Assembly (NCBI GenBank): GCA_022072455.1
Contig: JAJVHY010000012.1
Coordinates: 124,001 to 188,000, forward strand
Reading direction: 5' to 3'
DNA length: 64,000 nucleotides
Origin: Verrucomicrobiia bacterium
GTDB taxonomy: Bacteria > Verrucomicrobiota > Verrucomicrobiia > Palsa-1439
Each line of letters starts with the position of its first letter. Within the stretch, counting starts at the first letter, position 1. The translations under genes were made by a program, and so were the position numbers. Shown piece after piece: positions 9,501 through 18,126 of this stretch. Below the pieces are notes generated by a model. It ran no database searches. It had not been told where the DNA came from and saw nothing but the letters and a program-made list of their open reading frames with translations.

Positions 9501-10334
9501 GATGCCGACGCTGCCGGCGGCGGGACGTTTCCGTTTCTCGGCGCGGGCTTTGGCGGCGAGCCGGGCGGCGGTCTCGCCCGGTTTCACAAACGCCGCGTAC
9601 CCCCACCCGCTCGGATCGCGGAAGAACGAGACCGGTTTTGTGAAACAATCATAGACCACATGGACGGCTTTGCCGTCGGGACCGCTGAAATTACCCTGCA
9701 CCTGCAAGCGCCATTGACCGCCCGGCAGCGGCGGTTTCTGCCGGAGTTGCTCGTAAGTGAAAAATCCCTCGACCACGTAGCCGGCATCCACTGCCCGCAT
9801 CTGCAAGCCGCTCTCCGTGCCGGCCAGCACCACGTTGTCGTGCATGTCCATGCCGTAACCGAGATGCACCGCCGGCTGCCGGCCTTCGGTGTCGTACCAG
9901 ATCGTCAGCAGCGCGATGTTGCCGCTTTTGTCGCGCAACTGCGGCTTCAGAATCTCGGTCAGCCGGAACTGAAACGAATCCCCATCCCACGCCTCCGTTG
10001 GGTTGACCGCCGGGCGGGTTTTGTTCAACAACGGATTGCGGTCGGTGAACCGCGCGGCGAACCACAAACCGCGCTCGTCGTAGGCGAACGCCACCCGCAA
10101 CGCGAACTCATCCTTGACCAGTTCGTTGTTGTAGAAATGATAAAACGCCGCGGGATTCCAGTCGACAAGATCGCCGTCCACGGTCAGCGTCTGATTGCTC
10201 GCGGCAATCTCGGCGCGCGGGAACACTTCCAGTTCCGTCCACGGATTTTCCGTGAACACCATCACCACCGCCTGCGCGGTCGTAACCAAAGCCACGCCAC
10301 CGATTGCCAAAAGTCCGCCGAGTTTCTTTGTCAT
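6531..10334 (-). CDS. Large secreted beta-propeller protein with CBM9-like ends
   Basis: This 1267-residue protein starts at the ATG at 10334 (ATGA overlap with the upstream stop) with a signal peptide, MTKKLGGLLAIGGVALVTTAQA. The mature part begins with a carbohydrate-binding-9-like or glycoside-hydrolase-associated domain (TVDGDLVDW near 50). Next comes a FlgD-like Ig segment near 235-290 (DGLDDNGQPAPTGAY), a long NHL/propeller-like stretch with DGAG and DEPRGLAVDG repeats, and an EF-hand-like DHNGDGRFSVDE near 780. A second CBM9-like region lies at the C-terminus. It is probably a cell-surface or periplasmic glycan-binding or scaffold protein. No catalytic motif is recognised. Confidence 0.75.
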   Translation of the reverse strand: MTKKLGGLLAIGGVALVTTAQAVVMVFTENPWTELEVFPRAEIAASNQTLTVDGDLVDWNPAAFYHFYNNELVKDEFALRVAFAYDERGLWFAARFTDRNPLLNKTRPAVNPTEAWDGDSFQFRLTEILKPQLRDKSGNIALLTIWYDTEGRQPAVHLGYGMDMHDNVVLAGTESGLQMRAVDAGYVVEGFFTYEQLRQKPPLPGGQWRLQVQGNFSGPDGKAVHVVYDCFTKPVSFFRDPSGWGYAAFVKPGETAARLAAKARAEKRKRPAAGSVGIALPFEYQNPAAGFVSLAVRNAAGQIVRTLRMKSAQPAGVVRDTWDGLDDNGQPAPTGAYTIHGISHPGIQSRFITSVHNSGTPPWQGADSSSQWGGDHQPAVAVATDETGNAYFVWDAAEKGHDLIKVNRDGRKVWGVNSPWRDQLIAVAHEAGRVYVANSGGAGSVAVYDAATGNRQLFADGSSLVNVSTNVTRGFGTLSDITIGAGHLFAALPKEDSVRVFALATMTPVTTLSVAQPVALAWNEKTRSLHVISSNALVVVDEPLGKTPRARTLVTGLDEPRGLAVDGAGVSWVAVRGKSQQVRGFDSAGKPVGTVGKPGGRPRVGRYDPAGMLQPAGIAADGAGRLWVAEQDLLPSRQSLWDLKTGRLVQEFFGGGKYAPMMAPDPAAPENVFIHNTRFVVDYDTGSVTPAATVYRADHVPDTLLGAEYRYAFMGQTFQFATFAGKKLAYDGHGGVYAAAAEVLRPLLHIGNAFRGLPGLEGRKMGRDMYPGFGTVWCDHNGDGRFSVDEVRLLEGVNLLPNIVSFGGTFFPGAKFIAGQKIFAPAGLDAHGAPQYPEPEDAPPILTGEGPMRDVKVRVDVWPSLKDDWRSFYAIAAAGGTARAGDGKTDGIYKFTPTGEILWRYAPVSVGFGLTKNLSKPGELFGALRILGLIEQPVAHGGEIIGIMCYRGYAGFLTEDGLFIDHFGSDVGYGPAADYNTLFIESFNGYFFRHARTGKVYLFTGATDGRIIELTGWEQVRRLAPVELAVSAEQHAAAVQAVAAATRGEEVVTTLRVVASAGAPATIAFGDGREARVSLSWTAEHLTARFEVEDPSPWQNASKDWRYDFKGGDAVDIQLGADRKVGKDFLPGDVRVVIAPDDGPTGFNAVALWKRVPPGLTAEPWTYRSPVAEETFERVALLKNVRLDVTKTATGYVAEVTIPWNELHVRPAAGQKWRGDLGVLLSDQSGTRTVLRRYLFNKDTNIVDDVPAESRLAPANWGRLEFE

Positions 10335-12625
10335 GTCGTCTCTCGCTCCAGGTAAGCCCGCGCGGCCACGGCGCGGATATGGGTGTTCTCTTCGTGATCG
10401 GTCAAGGCCGGGGTCAGCGCCGCCAACGCCGCCGGGCCGCCGATCCGGCCGAGCGCCTGCACGGCCACGCTGTTGACCAGATAAAAATCCCGGCCATCCG
10501 CCAAAATCTGCCCCAACAACGGTACGCTCTCGCGGTCGCCGAGCCGGCCCAACGCCACGATCAACGCCAGCTTCAACCGCCACCGCTTCACCGCCGTCGG
10601 CGCATACAGTTCCCGGTCGGCGTGTTCCGCGCGCAGCAATTCGCGCAAGACCGGCGCCGCCGCCCGGCAATTCCGCCGACCCAACGCGTCCGCCGCCAGC
10701 GCCTGCGCCGGCCAATCGCCGCTGCGCAACGTCGTCAGCAGAAACCGCTCGTCGAAGTTCACGCCACGCGGCGCGAACTCCGGGAACTGCCAGTCGAAAT
10801 CTATTTCCAGATCCGGCAACGTCACCACATCCGGTTTCACGGCCGGTAGGTTGCCCGGGCGCGTCATCGAGACGCGCCGCGTCCGTCCGTCCACCGTCAC
10901 TTCAAATTCCCCATTCCCCACCCGCCTAATCGCCGCGCTCTGCGCCTCGGGTGCAATCAACACCGCGAACTCCGCCGCCGCGCCGCGCTGCAACAGTTCC
11001 AACCGCACGCACCGTTTTTCCTCCGTGCGCGGAAAACCCTCGATCTTCGTCGTCCGCGTTTCCTCCACAGACTCCCACGCCAATAACACCGGCCGGCCGC
11101 TGGGCAACGCCACGCGCGCCGTGTTGCCGGCGAGCGTCACGCCGGGGCGCAGATGAACCTGCCAGCGCCACGTGTGCGCCGACCGCGCCGCGAGCACGTC
11201 CCAGACAACGCCGAATCCGTCGTTGGACCACCACGACGTGCGTTGTGCGCGTGTCACATCGTACCGGGGTTGATAAAACGCCGCGCAATCCGCGCGCACC
11301 GACTGACCGTCGTAGTATTCCGGTTGACCGACACACCGCCGGCCGGGCCAGTACTCCGGCTCCTCGTCCACCACAATCGCGTTGGCCGCGCCGATCAAGC
11401 CGGACTCCGACTTGGCCGGCATCGCTGACGCCGGCCACGGATCAGCGCCGTTCACGGGCACGCCGTCCTGAAACACCGGCTCGCCCGCGTACTCGAACAT
11501 CAGATGATTCGGATCGCACTGGGCGCGGCCGAGCGCGAGCACGCCGTCGGCGGACGCATCCCAGACTTGCATCAACCGAGAGCGTCGCGTCACGTCATCC
11601 AGCGCCGCGCCGGTGCGCGGCAGAAACCACCCAAACAACTCCGCCGGCAACTCGCGGTCGTTGTAATCGGCAAACTGTTCCGGCCACCACACGAGCGTCC
11701 ACAACGGATCGTCCGCGCCCCACGCCAGCGCGCCGGGATGCGACCAATCCGTCACCGATGGGATCAGCGCGAGATAGCGGGGATTGCCGGTCCGGCGGGC
11801 GAGACAGGCGAACGGCGACGAATTGATCGCGCGTTGCCAGCCGTAATGATCCCACGGCGCAAGCCAGCCGCCCGGACTGACCAGACGCCGCTCCATCTCG
11901 ATGAGCGTCCGCAGCGTCGTGCCGTTCGGACGGAACGGCGTGTCGAACCAGTTGCGCCCGGTGAGTTGTTCGAGAAAATCCGCCGTCCAGCACAGCAGCG
12001 GCGTGTTGACGTGCGAAGTGTAGGTCGAACCTTCGCCGCCGTAACCGTCGGCGGGAAACAAGCCGAGCAGGTCCGGCAACCGGCCGAGACCCTCATCGAA
12101 GAGCAGTTGCGCCGTCGGATGCCGGGCGAGTTTGTGGCCGAAGAGATACCCGATGATCGCGCAGTGCAACGCCATCGAGAGCGCCTGGTTGTTGCTCGTC
12201 CGCGTCCGTCCTTGCAGGACGAGGAACGGGTGTTTGAAGGCGAACCCGACCAGGCTTTCCGCCGCCTGCGCGGTCTCCGCCTCCGACCACGCGCCGCGCG
12301 CGGCCAGCCAGTCGAAATAAATCGCGTATCGCAGGGCCGTGCCGCACCGGCACCACGTGTGAAATTGCACGTCATTGGCACCATCGTCTGCCGGCAGCTT
12401 TTCCCAATGGCGACGCAAGATCGCCCGCGCTTCGTCGAGTCCGTCGCCGGTGAGCAGCGCGGGCAGGAACAGCATGTTCGAGCGCGTGGCAGGATCGGCC
12501 AGAAAGCGCCGCTGATAATCGTCCCAGTACTCCTGCAACAATCCGCTGCTGCCGGCCAGTTTGCGTGCAAGCGCCACGGGGTCACCGGCCAGCAACGGTT
12601 GCGACATGGCAGGAACGGCGTGCAT
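10331..12625 (-). CDS. Alginate lyase/heparinase-like protein with C-terminal HEAT repeats
   Basis: A 764-residue protein. Its N-terminal half is a helical toroid with RTRTSNNQALSMAL near 145 and GGEGSTYTSHV near 205, in the style of alginate-lyase and heparinase folds. A beta-rich centre contains FEYAGEPVFQDG and WWSNDGFGVVWD. The last 150 residues are HEAT/PBS-lyase-like repeats (ALGRLGDRESVPLL, ALGRIGGPAAL). HEAT repeats on a lyase are unusual and may mediate protein contact. The annotated start could also be the MSQPLL codon at residue 7. The stop overlaps the propeller gene by 4 bases; the start touches the sulfatase stop by 1 base (TGATG). Substrate unknown. Confidence 0.7.
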   Translation of the reverse strand: MHAVPAMSQPLLAGDPVALARKLAGSSGLLQEYWDDYQRRFLADPATRSNMLFLPALLTGDGLDEARAILRRHWEKLPADDGANDVQFHTWCRCGTALRYAIYFDWLAARGAWSEAETAQAAESLVGFAFKHPFLVLQGRTRTSNNQALSMALHCAIIGYLFGHKLARHPTAQLLFDEGLGRLPDLLGLFPADGYGGEGSTYTSHVNTPLLCWTADFLEQLTGRNWFDTPFRPNGTTLRTLIEMERRLVSPGGWLAPWDHYGWQRAINSSPFACLARRTGNPRYLALIPSVTDWSHPGALAWGADDPLWTLVWWPEQFADYNDRELPAELFGWFLPRTGAALDDVTRRSRLMQVWDASADGVLALGRAQCDPNHLMFEYAGEPVFQDGVPVNGADPWPASAMPAKSESGLIGAANAIVVDEEPEYWPGRRCVGQPEYYDGQSVRADCAAFYQPRYDVTRAQRTSWWSNDGFGVVWDVLAARSAHTWRWQVHLRPGVTLAGNTARVALPSGRPVLLAWESVEETRTTKIEGFPRTEEKRCVRLELLQRGAAAEFAVLIAPEAQSAAIRRVGNGEFEVTVDGRTRRVSMTRPGNLPAVKPDVVTLPDLEIDFDWQFPEFAPRGVNFDERFLLTTLRSGDWPAQALAADALGRRNCRAAAPVLRELLRAEHADRELYAPTAVKRWRLKLALIVALGRLGDRESVPLLGQILADGRDFYLVNSVAVQALGRIGGPAALAALTPALTDHEENTHIRAVAARAYLERETT

Positions 12626-14088
12626 CAGCGGGAATCCGTTTCCCGCGGCACCACGTCGCCGCGTTCGAGGAAGAATGTTAGCAATCGCTCGCGCAATTGC
12701 TGGCGCACATCGGCGAGGGCGGGCTTGGCAATCTGGTTGTGCCGTTCCCGCGGGTCGGCGCGCAGATCATACAGTTCGTCAGTGTCGTACAACCGCCGGA
12801 CATACTTGAAATCGCGGGTGCGGCACATCACGGCCTTGCCGTTCTCCGCGCCTTCGCTCGGCTGCAATCCCACCCGCGGCCAGTACAGGCCACCGGCGGT
12901 GGAGCGCGACTCCAGTTCCATGCACTGCCGTTCACCGTGCAAGCGGCCACCTTCGCAGAAGACCGCGTCGCGATGTTCGTCAGTTTCGCCTGCGAGCACA
13001 CCCCGCAACGACTGCCCGCAGTGGTCGTAGCCGGGTTCAATCCCGGCCAAATCAAAGACCGTTGCCGGGAAGTCCACCAATTCCACCAGTGCGTCGCTGA
13101 CCCGCGGCTTGACCGGGACACTCTGCGGCGGTTTGACAAGAAATGGGACGCGCGTCAGGCAATCCTCGAACGTGTTCTGCGTTTTTTCAACCAGCCCGTA
13201 GTCGCCGGTGAAATCGCCGTGATCGGAAAAGAAAAACACCGCGGTGTCGTCGTACATACCGGACTCGCGCAACGCCTGCAGCACGCGGCCAAATTGATCG
13301 TCCACGCGGGCGCACATGCCGTAATACGTCGCGCGCAGTTCCGTCCAGCGGTCTTCGGTCCAGCCGGTCAGTTGTTGGCGCTCGGCAATCCCGCGCAACA
13401 AAGCGGGTTTACCGGCCCAATCTGCCGGTGTGGGCACGCGTTGCGGCAGCGCGCTGCGATCAATGCGGCTGTAGTATGGTTCCTCGACGGCATAGGGTGG
13501 ATGGGGGTACAGCAGCGGCAGGTAGAGGCAGAGCGGTTTGTCTTTTGGCGCATGGCGAATCATCTCGATCGCGCCCTGCACCATCGCCTCATCATGGTCG
13601 TAGTATCGTTCGTCGGTACCCTTGTCGAGCCGACCCCGGTAGAAAGAATAAAACGTGTCGCTGCCGGGCGCGCCGCGCCACTCAGCGGCGGTGGCGTGCG
13701 AGTCGGGCCGGGTCGGGCGCGGCGGTTGGAACTTCACGTCGCAATAATTCGCGAATCCGCTCTGCCCGGGCACGAGATCGTTCTTGCCACCCCACCAGAC
13801 GAAATAGTTGTGGTCGCGCAGAATCTTGAGCAGACACGGTTCTTCGGCGTGGAGCATGTGAAACATCGTGCGATGGCCGCGGACGTGCGGATACCAACCG
13901 GTCATGAACGAGCACCGGCTCGGCGTGCAGACTGGGTTTTGACAGAAGGCGTGGCGAAACGACACGGCGTCGCCGGTTACCCAGCGATCAAGCTGCGGCG
14001 TGGCCGCGCCGGGATTGCCCATGTGACCGAGTACGTCGCCGCGCCACTGGTCGGGGTTGAAAATCAGCAGGTGAGGGCGTGGCTTCAT
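12625..14088 (-). CDS. Sulfatase, type I
   Basis: A full-length sulfatase of 487 residues. It shows the N-terminal metal motif NPDQWRGD (11-18), the formylglycine signature CTPSR at 54-58 followed by CSFMTGWYPH, a GGKNDL segment near 100, and the distal FFSDHGDFTG motif near 285. It lacks a signal peptide (MKPRPHLLIFN), suggesting cytoplasmic action. It lies between the GH42-like gene and the HEAT-lyase gene, with an ATGA overlap upstream. It is one of three sulfatases in the window and is not closely similar to the others outside the family motifs. Confidence 0.92.
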   Translation of the reverse strand: MKPRPHLLIFNPDQWRGDVLGHMGNPGAATPQLDRWVTGDAVSFRHAFCQNPVCTPSRCSFMTGWYPHVRGHRTMFHMLHAEEPCLLKILRDHNYFVWWGGKNDLVPGQSGFANYCDVKFQPPRPTRPDSHATAAEWRGAPGSDTFYSFYRGRLDKGTDERYYDHDEAMVQGAIEMIRHAPKDKPLCLYLPLLYPHPPYAVEEPYYSRIDRSALPQRVPTPADWAGKPALLRGIAERQQLTGWTEDRWTELRATYYGMCARVDDQFGRVLQALRESGMYDDTAVFFFSDHGDFTGDYGLVEKTQNTFEDCLTRVPFLVKPPQSVPVKPRVSDALVELVDFPATVFDLAGIEPGYDHCGQSLRGVLAGETDEHRDAVFCEGGRLHGERQCMELESRSTAGGLYWPRVGLQPSEGAENGKAVMCRTRDFKYVRRLYDTDELYDLRADPRERHNQIAKPALADVRQQLRERLLTFFLERGDVVPRETDSR

Positions 14089-17000
14089 TTCGTCAAGTGC
14101 TGCAACTCAATTCGAGGTTCGGACAGTGTCACCGCCACTTCGCCATCCGTCCTGATGTGCAACGGCACTACGACCAGACCGTTGTCGTTGACCGGCGCGC
14201 GCGGCAACCAGGCGTTGATCAGCTCGGCCAACCCGTCGGTGATGCTGACCGGCTCGCCCGCGGCCGCGACCGACAGTTCCGGCACCACTCCGCCGCCGAC
14301 CCCGAGTCGGATGTTCGCCGGTAAGTCGCCCGCCGGTTTCACAGTAACGGTCAGGGTCGCGGTCACCACCCGGCAATCGCGGGGCAACGTCAGCGTGGCC
14401 AGCGGCGGCGTGAGCGGCGGACGCGCCGGCCAGTTCAGCGTCACCCGGTCGCGGCGGTCGGCAAATTGGGTCACCACCGGTTGCGCCAATGGCAGCCAGC
14501 GACCGGCCAGCCAAGTGGTGAGGCGGGTTTCATCTAGGGCGGAAATGGGGTTGGCCGGCGGCGCTTCCAGCAGGCGGGTCAGGACCGGCCACCACAACTG
14601 TTGCCACGCAGTGTATTCGCGGTCGTAGAACCCGACGCTGTCCAAGCTGGTCCGGTCGAGCACCAACCGCCCCTTCCCCAGCGTGAGAACCAGTGTCTGT
14701 CCATCCGCTGTCCCGGCAAACCATTGCCCCCCGCGCCGTTGACCGAGTTGCGTCAACGCGGCGAGCACGGCCGGTTGCTGCGTGGTCACGGTCAACCCGG
14801 TGGCGGGATCCAGGCCAAGGTCTTCACCGGTCAGCAACCAGCGTGAGCCGGCGCGGAGCGCGCTTTCGAGCGCATTCACCCGGTCGGGCCAGCGTTGCTC
14901 GGCGAGCGACCGTGTCAACGCGTGGCGATTCTCCGTGTTTGCATCGAACAGGTAATACGACAGGGCGAGCCGGTTCGTGCCGCGCTCGTACACGTCACGC
15001 AACTGATCGAGTGTGGCGACCAACTGGGGATCGGTCAGCGTCCGGGCCGGCCACTTTTCGCTCGGCCAGCCGCGCGGGACGACCGGTTGCAGGTTGTGCG
15101 GGAGAGGGAGATTCGGCGGGGTTTGGGGCGCAGGCGGCGGTGTTTCGGGAGTGTGCCCCGCCGGGACCAGTTGCAGCACCCGACCGTCGCCGGGCTGCAA
15201 CGGCAGGTCAAGATAGTCGCCGCGCTCACTTTGGCCAGTCCATGGCAGGTCGGTGCCGGCCAATAGATCGCGCAAACGCCAGCCGCGCTCATACCAGTGA
15301 ATCCGCCCGGTAATCAGCGGCGACCGATGATCGTTGAACACGACGAGATACTGGGTGCGGCCATCCGCGCCGACGAATAGTTGCGAGCCCCAGTACGGCA
15401 GTCCGTCACCGGCGGGCGCGGTGGCGGCGCGGTTCTCGATGAAATAGCGCGGGCGGATGTCGTGTCGCCGGGCGATTTCACTAACCAACCGCCGCGACGG
15501 TTCGCGGTCCGGGCGGACCGCCATGCCCCAGCCCCATTCCCGATGGAGGAAGTTGAAGTGATAGAGATGGCCCTTGCCAATCGCACGGTGCAAGACCGCC
15601 GGCGTGCCATCGGCCAGGCGTGCGACCACTTCGATGTCTGGCGCGAGATCGGTCAACGTCACGGCGAATGGCGTGCTCGCCATCTGGATGGGGCCCCATG
15701 TGAACGGTCCGCCGTCTTTGATCATGATTTTGTCGCGGCCTCGCAAACTTTCCCGCTCCAACGCGGCGCTATACCGGAAACCCATCCATTGATCCCAGCC
15801 GTCACCGGGGGCGGTCTCGAAGATCCGGCCGCGTTCGGTGAGCGAGGCAAACCCGGACGTGGTGATCAACACGCCCCCCCGTTCCACATACGCCCGCAAC
15901 GGGGCGGCCTGGTTCGTGCCGATTTGCGTGGCCGCCGTGGCGAACACAAGACGCTGGCTCGCCAGTTGTGTTTCATCGGCAAACGACGGCGGGAATCCCG
16001 ACTCGGCGAGCATGGTAAACGCCGATTGTAGATTGCGGTGCGCCCACCGCCGCTCCAACGACGGCGTGACCAACAACGCCGCGCCGCTCTCCGGGATCGT
16101 GGCGCGCGCGAGCAGGTCGGAGACGGGTTGAAAGCGACGCAGGAAACGCTTGAGTACCATCGAGGCGCGCGTGTGGGTCAGGTCGTAATTGAGCATCAAC
16201 GGGAAACCGAGCCAGAAGTTGACGTGCGTGACCTGGTTGGCGACCTGACTCCAGAGGCCGGCGGAAACGGTGGCCGGCTCGTCGAAATGATTCCAGATCA
16301 GCGAAAAACAAGGCTCGCCGCCGGTGCGCATCCGTTCCTGCGCGGCTTCGGTGGCCTGATATTCTTTGGGATAGTAGAGGTGATGCATGTGGGCCACGCC
16401 GACCGCGCCGGCGAACTTTGGCCCGTGCAGACTGTAAAACGTGCGGATGGCCGGGTTGATTTCCCGTGCCGTCGCGGTGCCCAGTTGCGCGACCTTGCGA
16501 AAATACCACGTGAAAAACTGCGTCGAATCCACATAGCGCGCCTGATCCCGGGCGTCCTCGGGAGCGTCTTCCACGGACTCCGTCGGGTCAAACTTGGGGC
16601 CGTCCAACGAGTACTTCTTGAGCAACAAGGCGTCGGCCCAATTCGTGAGCGGGGTTTGCCAACTCGCGGCGAGGGCGGCCACCGTCGCGTAGCGTTCCCG
16701 CAGGAATTGCTGGAAGACGCGCTGCGCGACCGGCGGCGCGGCGGCAGTGTCCCAGTAATATGTCGTGCCCCACCCGTTGCCAAAACCCGGTTCCTCACCG
16801 AGCGAGCCGAGCGTCAGCGCTGCGCCGGGCCACGCGCCGCCAAAGTTTTTGTGCATCCCGTGCATTTGTTGGCGCACCCGGCGGCGCAACTCGTCGTCGT
16901 TGTCGGTCTCAACAACGGGCGCGTTCCAGAGTTTCTTGCCGCCTTGCAACTCGGCGTACTTGCGCCAGCCATACCGCTCGGCCCACCAGAGCGACCGGGA

Positions 17001-18122
17001 TGTGGCGTAGCCGGTGCCCAAGCTGTTCATCCCGGCATCGGCAAACAGATTCATCGACGCCGCGGCCCGGTAGGACGCATCGCGGTACAACGATTCCCAG
17101 GGCGACCATTGCCATTGCCGGCGCATGTCCCAGGGCCGGTAATGATAGAGCGTGGTCGTGCCGCGGCCGACTGGCTGGTCGTTCACGAGCAGCCAGGCAG
17201 TGACGTAATAGGCATAAATGTCCACGCCCAGATCATCCGGCAACTTGTACGCAAACGTCTCCGCAATCGTGCCGGCAGTGACCGGGCGGGACTGCTGCCA
17301 CAGCACCCGGCCGAGCCGATCCGCCACCGCCAACACAAGCGTGCCGGCGGGCGCGGTTTCGGCGGCCACGGTCAAAGTGATGGATTCGCCGAACTCGGCG
17401 CCAACGCAATCCGGCGTCACGGTCAACCCCACCGGCCAATCAGGCGAAGCCGTCGGAGCCGCCGGCGCGGCGGGCACTGGCCGGTCGAGCAACTTTGCGA
17501 TTTGTTCCCGCCAGAATTGCGTCAACGCCGCTACCTCGTCGGTGGCGGGCCGGGCGCTCTCGGGATACGGACCGCTGTGGGGGAAAATCCACAAGTGTTG
17601 CGGCGCGGGCGTGACGCGCCATTGTTCCGGTCGCGGAAATAACGCCGGCGCGTTCGACACGGGTGCGGCGGCGGCAAACCAATCCGTCAACGCGTCCCCC
17701 GCCGCCAATTTGCTGGAATCACCAAAATAGATCAACGGTTTACCGGCGGCGACCCGCTCGGCCAACTTTTCCCGCGCCCAATCGGGCAGATCGTCCATGT
17801 TCCAGACAATCAAATCCCAGTCTTGCTCCAGTCGTTCGCGCAAGCGCTCGAAGGCGCGCGCGTTCAGCGGGGTGGCTTGGTCGCGCCAGTCTTTTTTCTG
17901 GAGCGAATCCATCAAGTGATAGACATCCCACTCGCGGGGATAGCTGTGCCAGTAGGTCATCTCCAAATCGAGTTGGCGGGTCCAGTACTCGAAATCCGGC
18001 CAGAACTGCGACGCCCCGTACCGCGGACTCAGCACCAACACCCGCCCGCGTTCGGCGAGGGCGGCGGTGGCGACACCAGTCAGCAAGAGGAACATCAATC
18101 CGAGGCGGACGAAGCGGAACAT
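14085..18122 (-). CDS. Secreted GH42-like (beta-galactosidase-type) protein
   Basis: A 1345-residue protein with a clear signal peptide (MFRFVRLGLMFLLLTGVATAALA). The central part resembles the GH-A barrel of family 42: a NLFADAGMNSLGTG segment, an acid-rich LGSLGEEPGFG near 442 that is a candidate catalytic acid region, and FYSLHGPK further on. It is followed by a class-I-amidotransferase-like domain (AYVERGGVLITTSGFA) typical of GH42 architecture. The protein is about twice the usual GH42 length, with long beta-rich N- and C-terminal regions. It is the first enzyme gene after the regulator, 4 bases from its stop. Family assignment is from architecture only; the second catalytic Glu was not located. 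Confidence 0.65.
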   Translation of the reverse strand: MFRFVRLGLMFLLLTGVATAALAERGRVLVLSPRYGASQFWPDFEYWTRQLDLEMTYWHSYPREWDVYHLMDSLQKKDWRDQATPLNARAFERLRERLEQDWDLIVWNMDDLPDWAREKLAERVAAGKPLIYFGDSSKLAAGDALTDWFAAAAPVSNAPALFPRPEQWRVTPAPQHLWIFPHSGPYPESARPATDEVAALTQFWREQIAKLLDRPVPAAPAAPTASPDWPVGLTVTPDCVGAEFGESITLTVAAETAPAGTLVLAVADRLGRVLWQQSRPVTAGTIAETFAYKLPDDLGVDIYAYYVTAWLLVNDQPVGRGTTTLYHYRPWDMRRQWQWSPWESLYRDASYRAAASMNLFADAGMNSLGTGYATSRSLWWAERYGWRKYAELQGGKKLWNAPVVETDNDDELRRRVRQQMHGMHKNFGGAWPGAALTLGSLGEEPGFGNGWGTTYYWDTAAAPPVAQRVFQQFLRERYATVAALAASWQTPLTNWADALLLKKYSLDGPKFDPTESVEDAPEDARDQARYVDSTQFFTWYFRKVAQLGTATAREINPAIRTFYSLHGPKFAGAVGVAHMHHLYYPKEYQATEAAQERMRTGGEPCFSLIWNHFDEPATVSAGLWSQVANQVTHVNFWLGFPLMLNYDLTHTRASMVLKRFLRRFQPVSDLLARATIPESGAALLVTPSLERRWAHRNLQSAFTMLAESGFPPSFADETQLASQRLVFATAATQIGTNQAAPLRAYVERGGVLITTSGFASLTERGRIFETAPGDGWDQWMGFRYSAALERESLRGRDKIMIKDGGPFTWGPIQMASTPFAVTLTDLAPDIEVVARLADGTPAVLHRAIGKGHLYHFNFLHREWGWGMAVRPDREPSRRLVSEIARRHDIRPRYFIENRAATAPAGDGLPYWGSQLFVGADGRTQYLVVFNDHRSPLITGRIHWYERGWRLRDLLAGTDLPWTGQSERGDYLDLPLQPGDGRVLQLVPAGHTPETPPPAPQTPPNLPLPHNLQPVVPRGWPSEKWPARTLTDPQLVATLDQLRDVYERGTNRLALSYYLFDANTENRHALTRSLAEQRWPDRVNALESALRAGSRWLLTGEDLGLDPATGLTVTTQQPAVLAALTQLGQRRGGQWFAGTADGQTLVLTLGKGRLVLDRTSLDSVGFYDREYTAWQQLWWPVLTRLLEAPPANPISALDETRLTTWLAGRWLPLAQPVVTQFADRRDRVTLNWPARPPLTPPLATLTLPRDCRVVTATLTVTVKPAGDLPANIRLGVGGGVVPELSVAAAGEPVSITDGLAELINAWLPRAPVNDNGLVVVPLHIRTDGEVAVTLSEPRIELQHLTK

Positions 18123-18126
18123 GCGG

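Noticed and set aside
10335-10715. A longer N-terminus for the propeller protein
   Set aside because: The extra 127 residues are Gly/Arg-rich shadow translation inside the HEAT-lyase gene; the ATG at 10334 has a signal peptide and an ATGA overlap.
12697-14628. A 643-codon plus-strand open frame
   Set aside because: Antisense to a clear sulfatase and the end of the GH42-like gene; no start signal and no recognisable domain.
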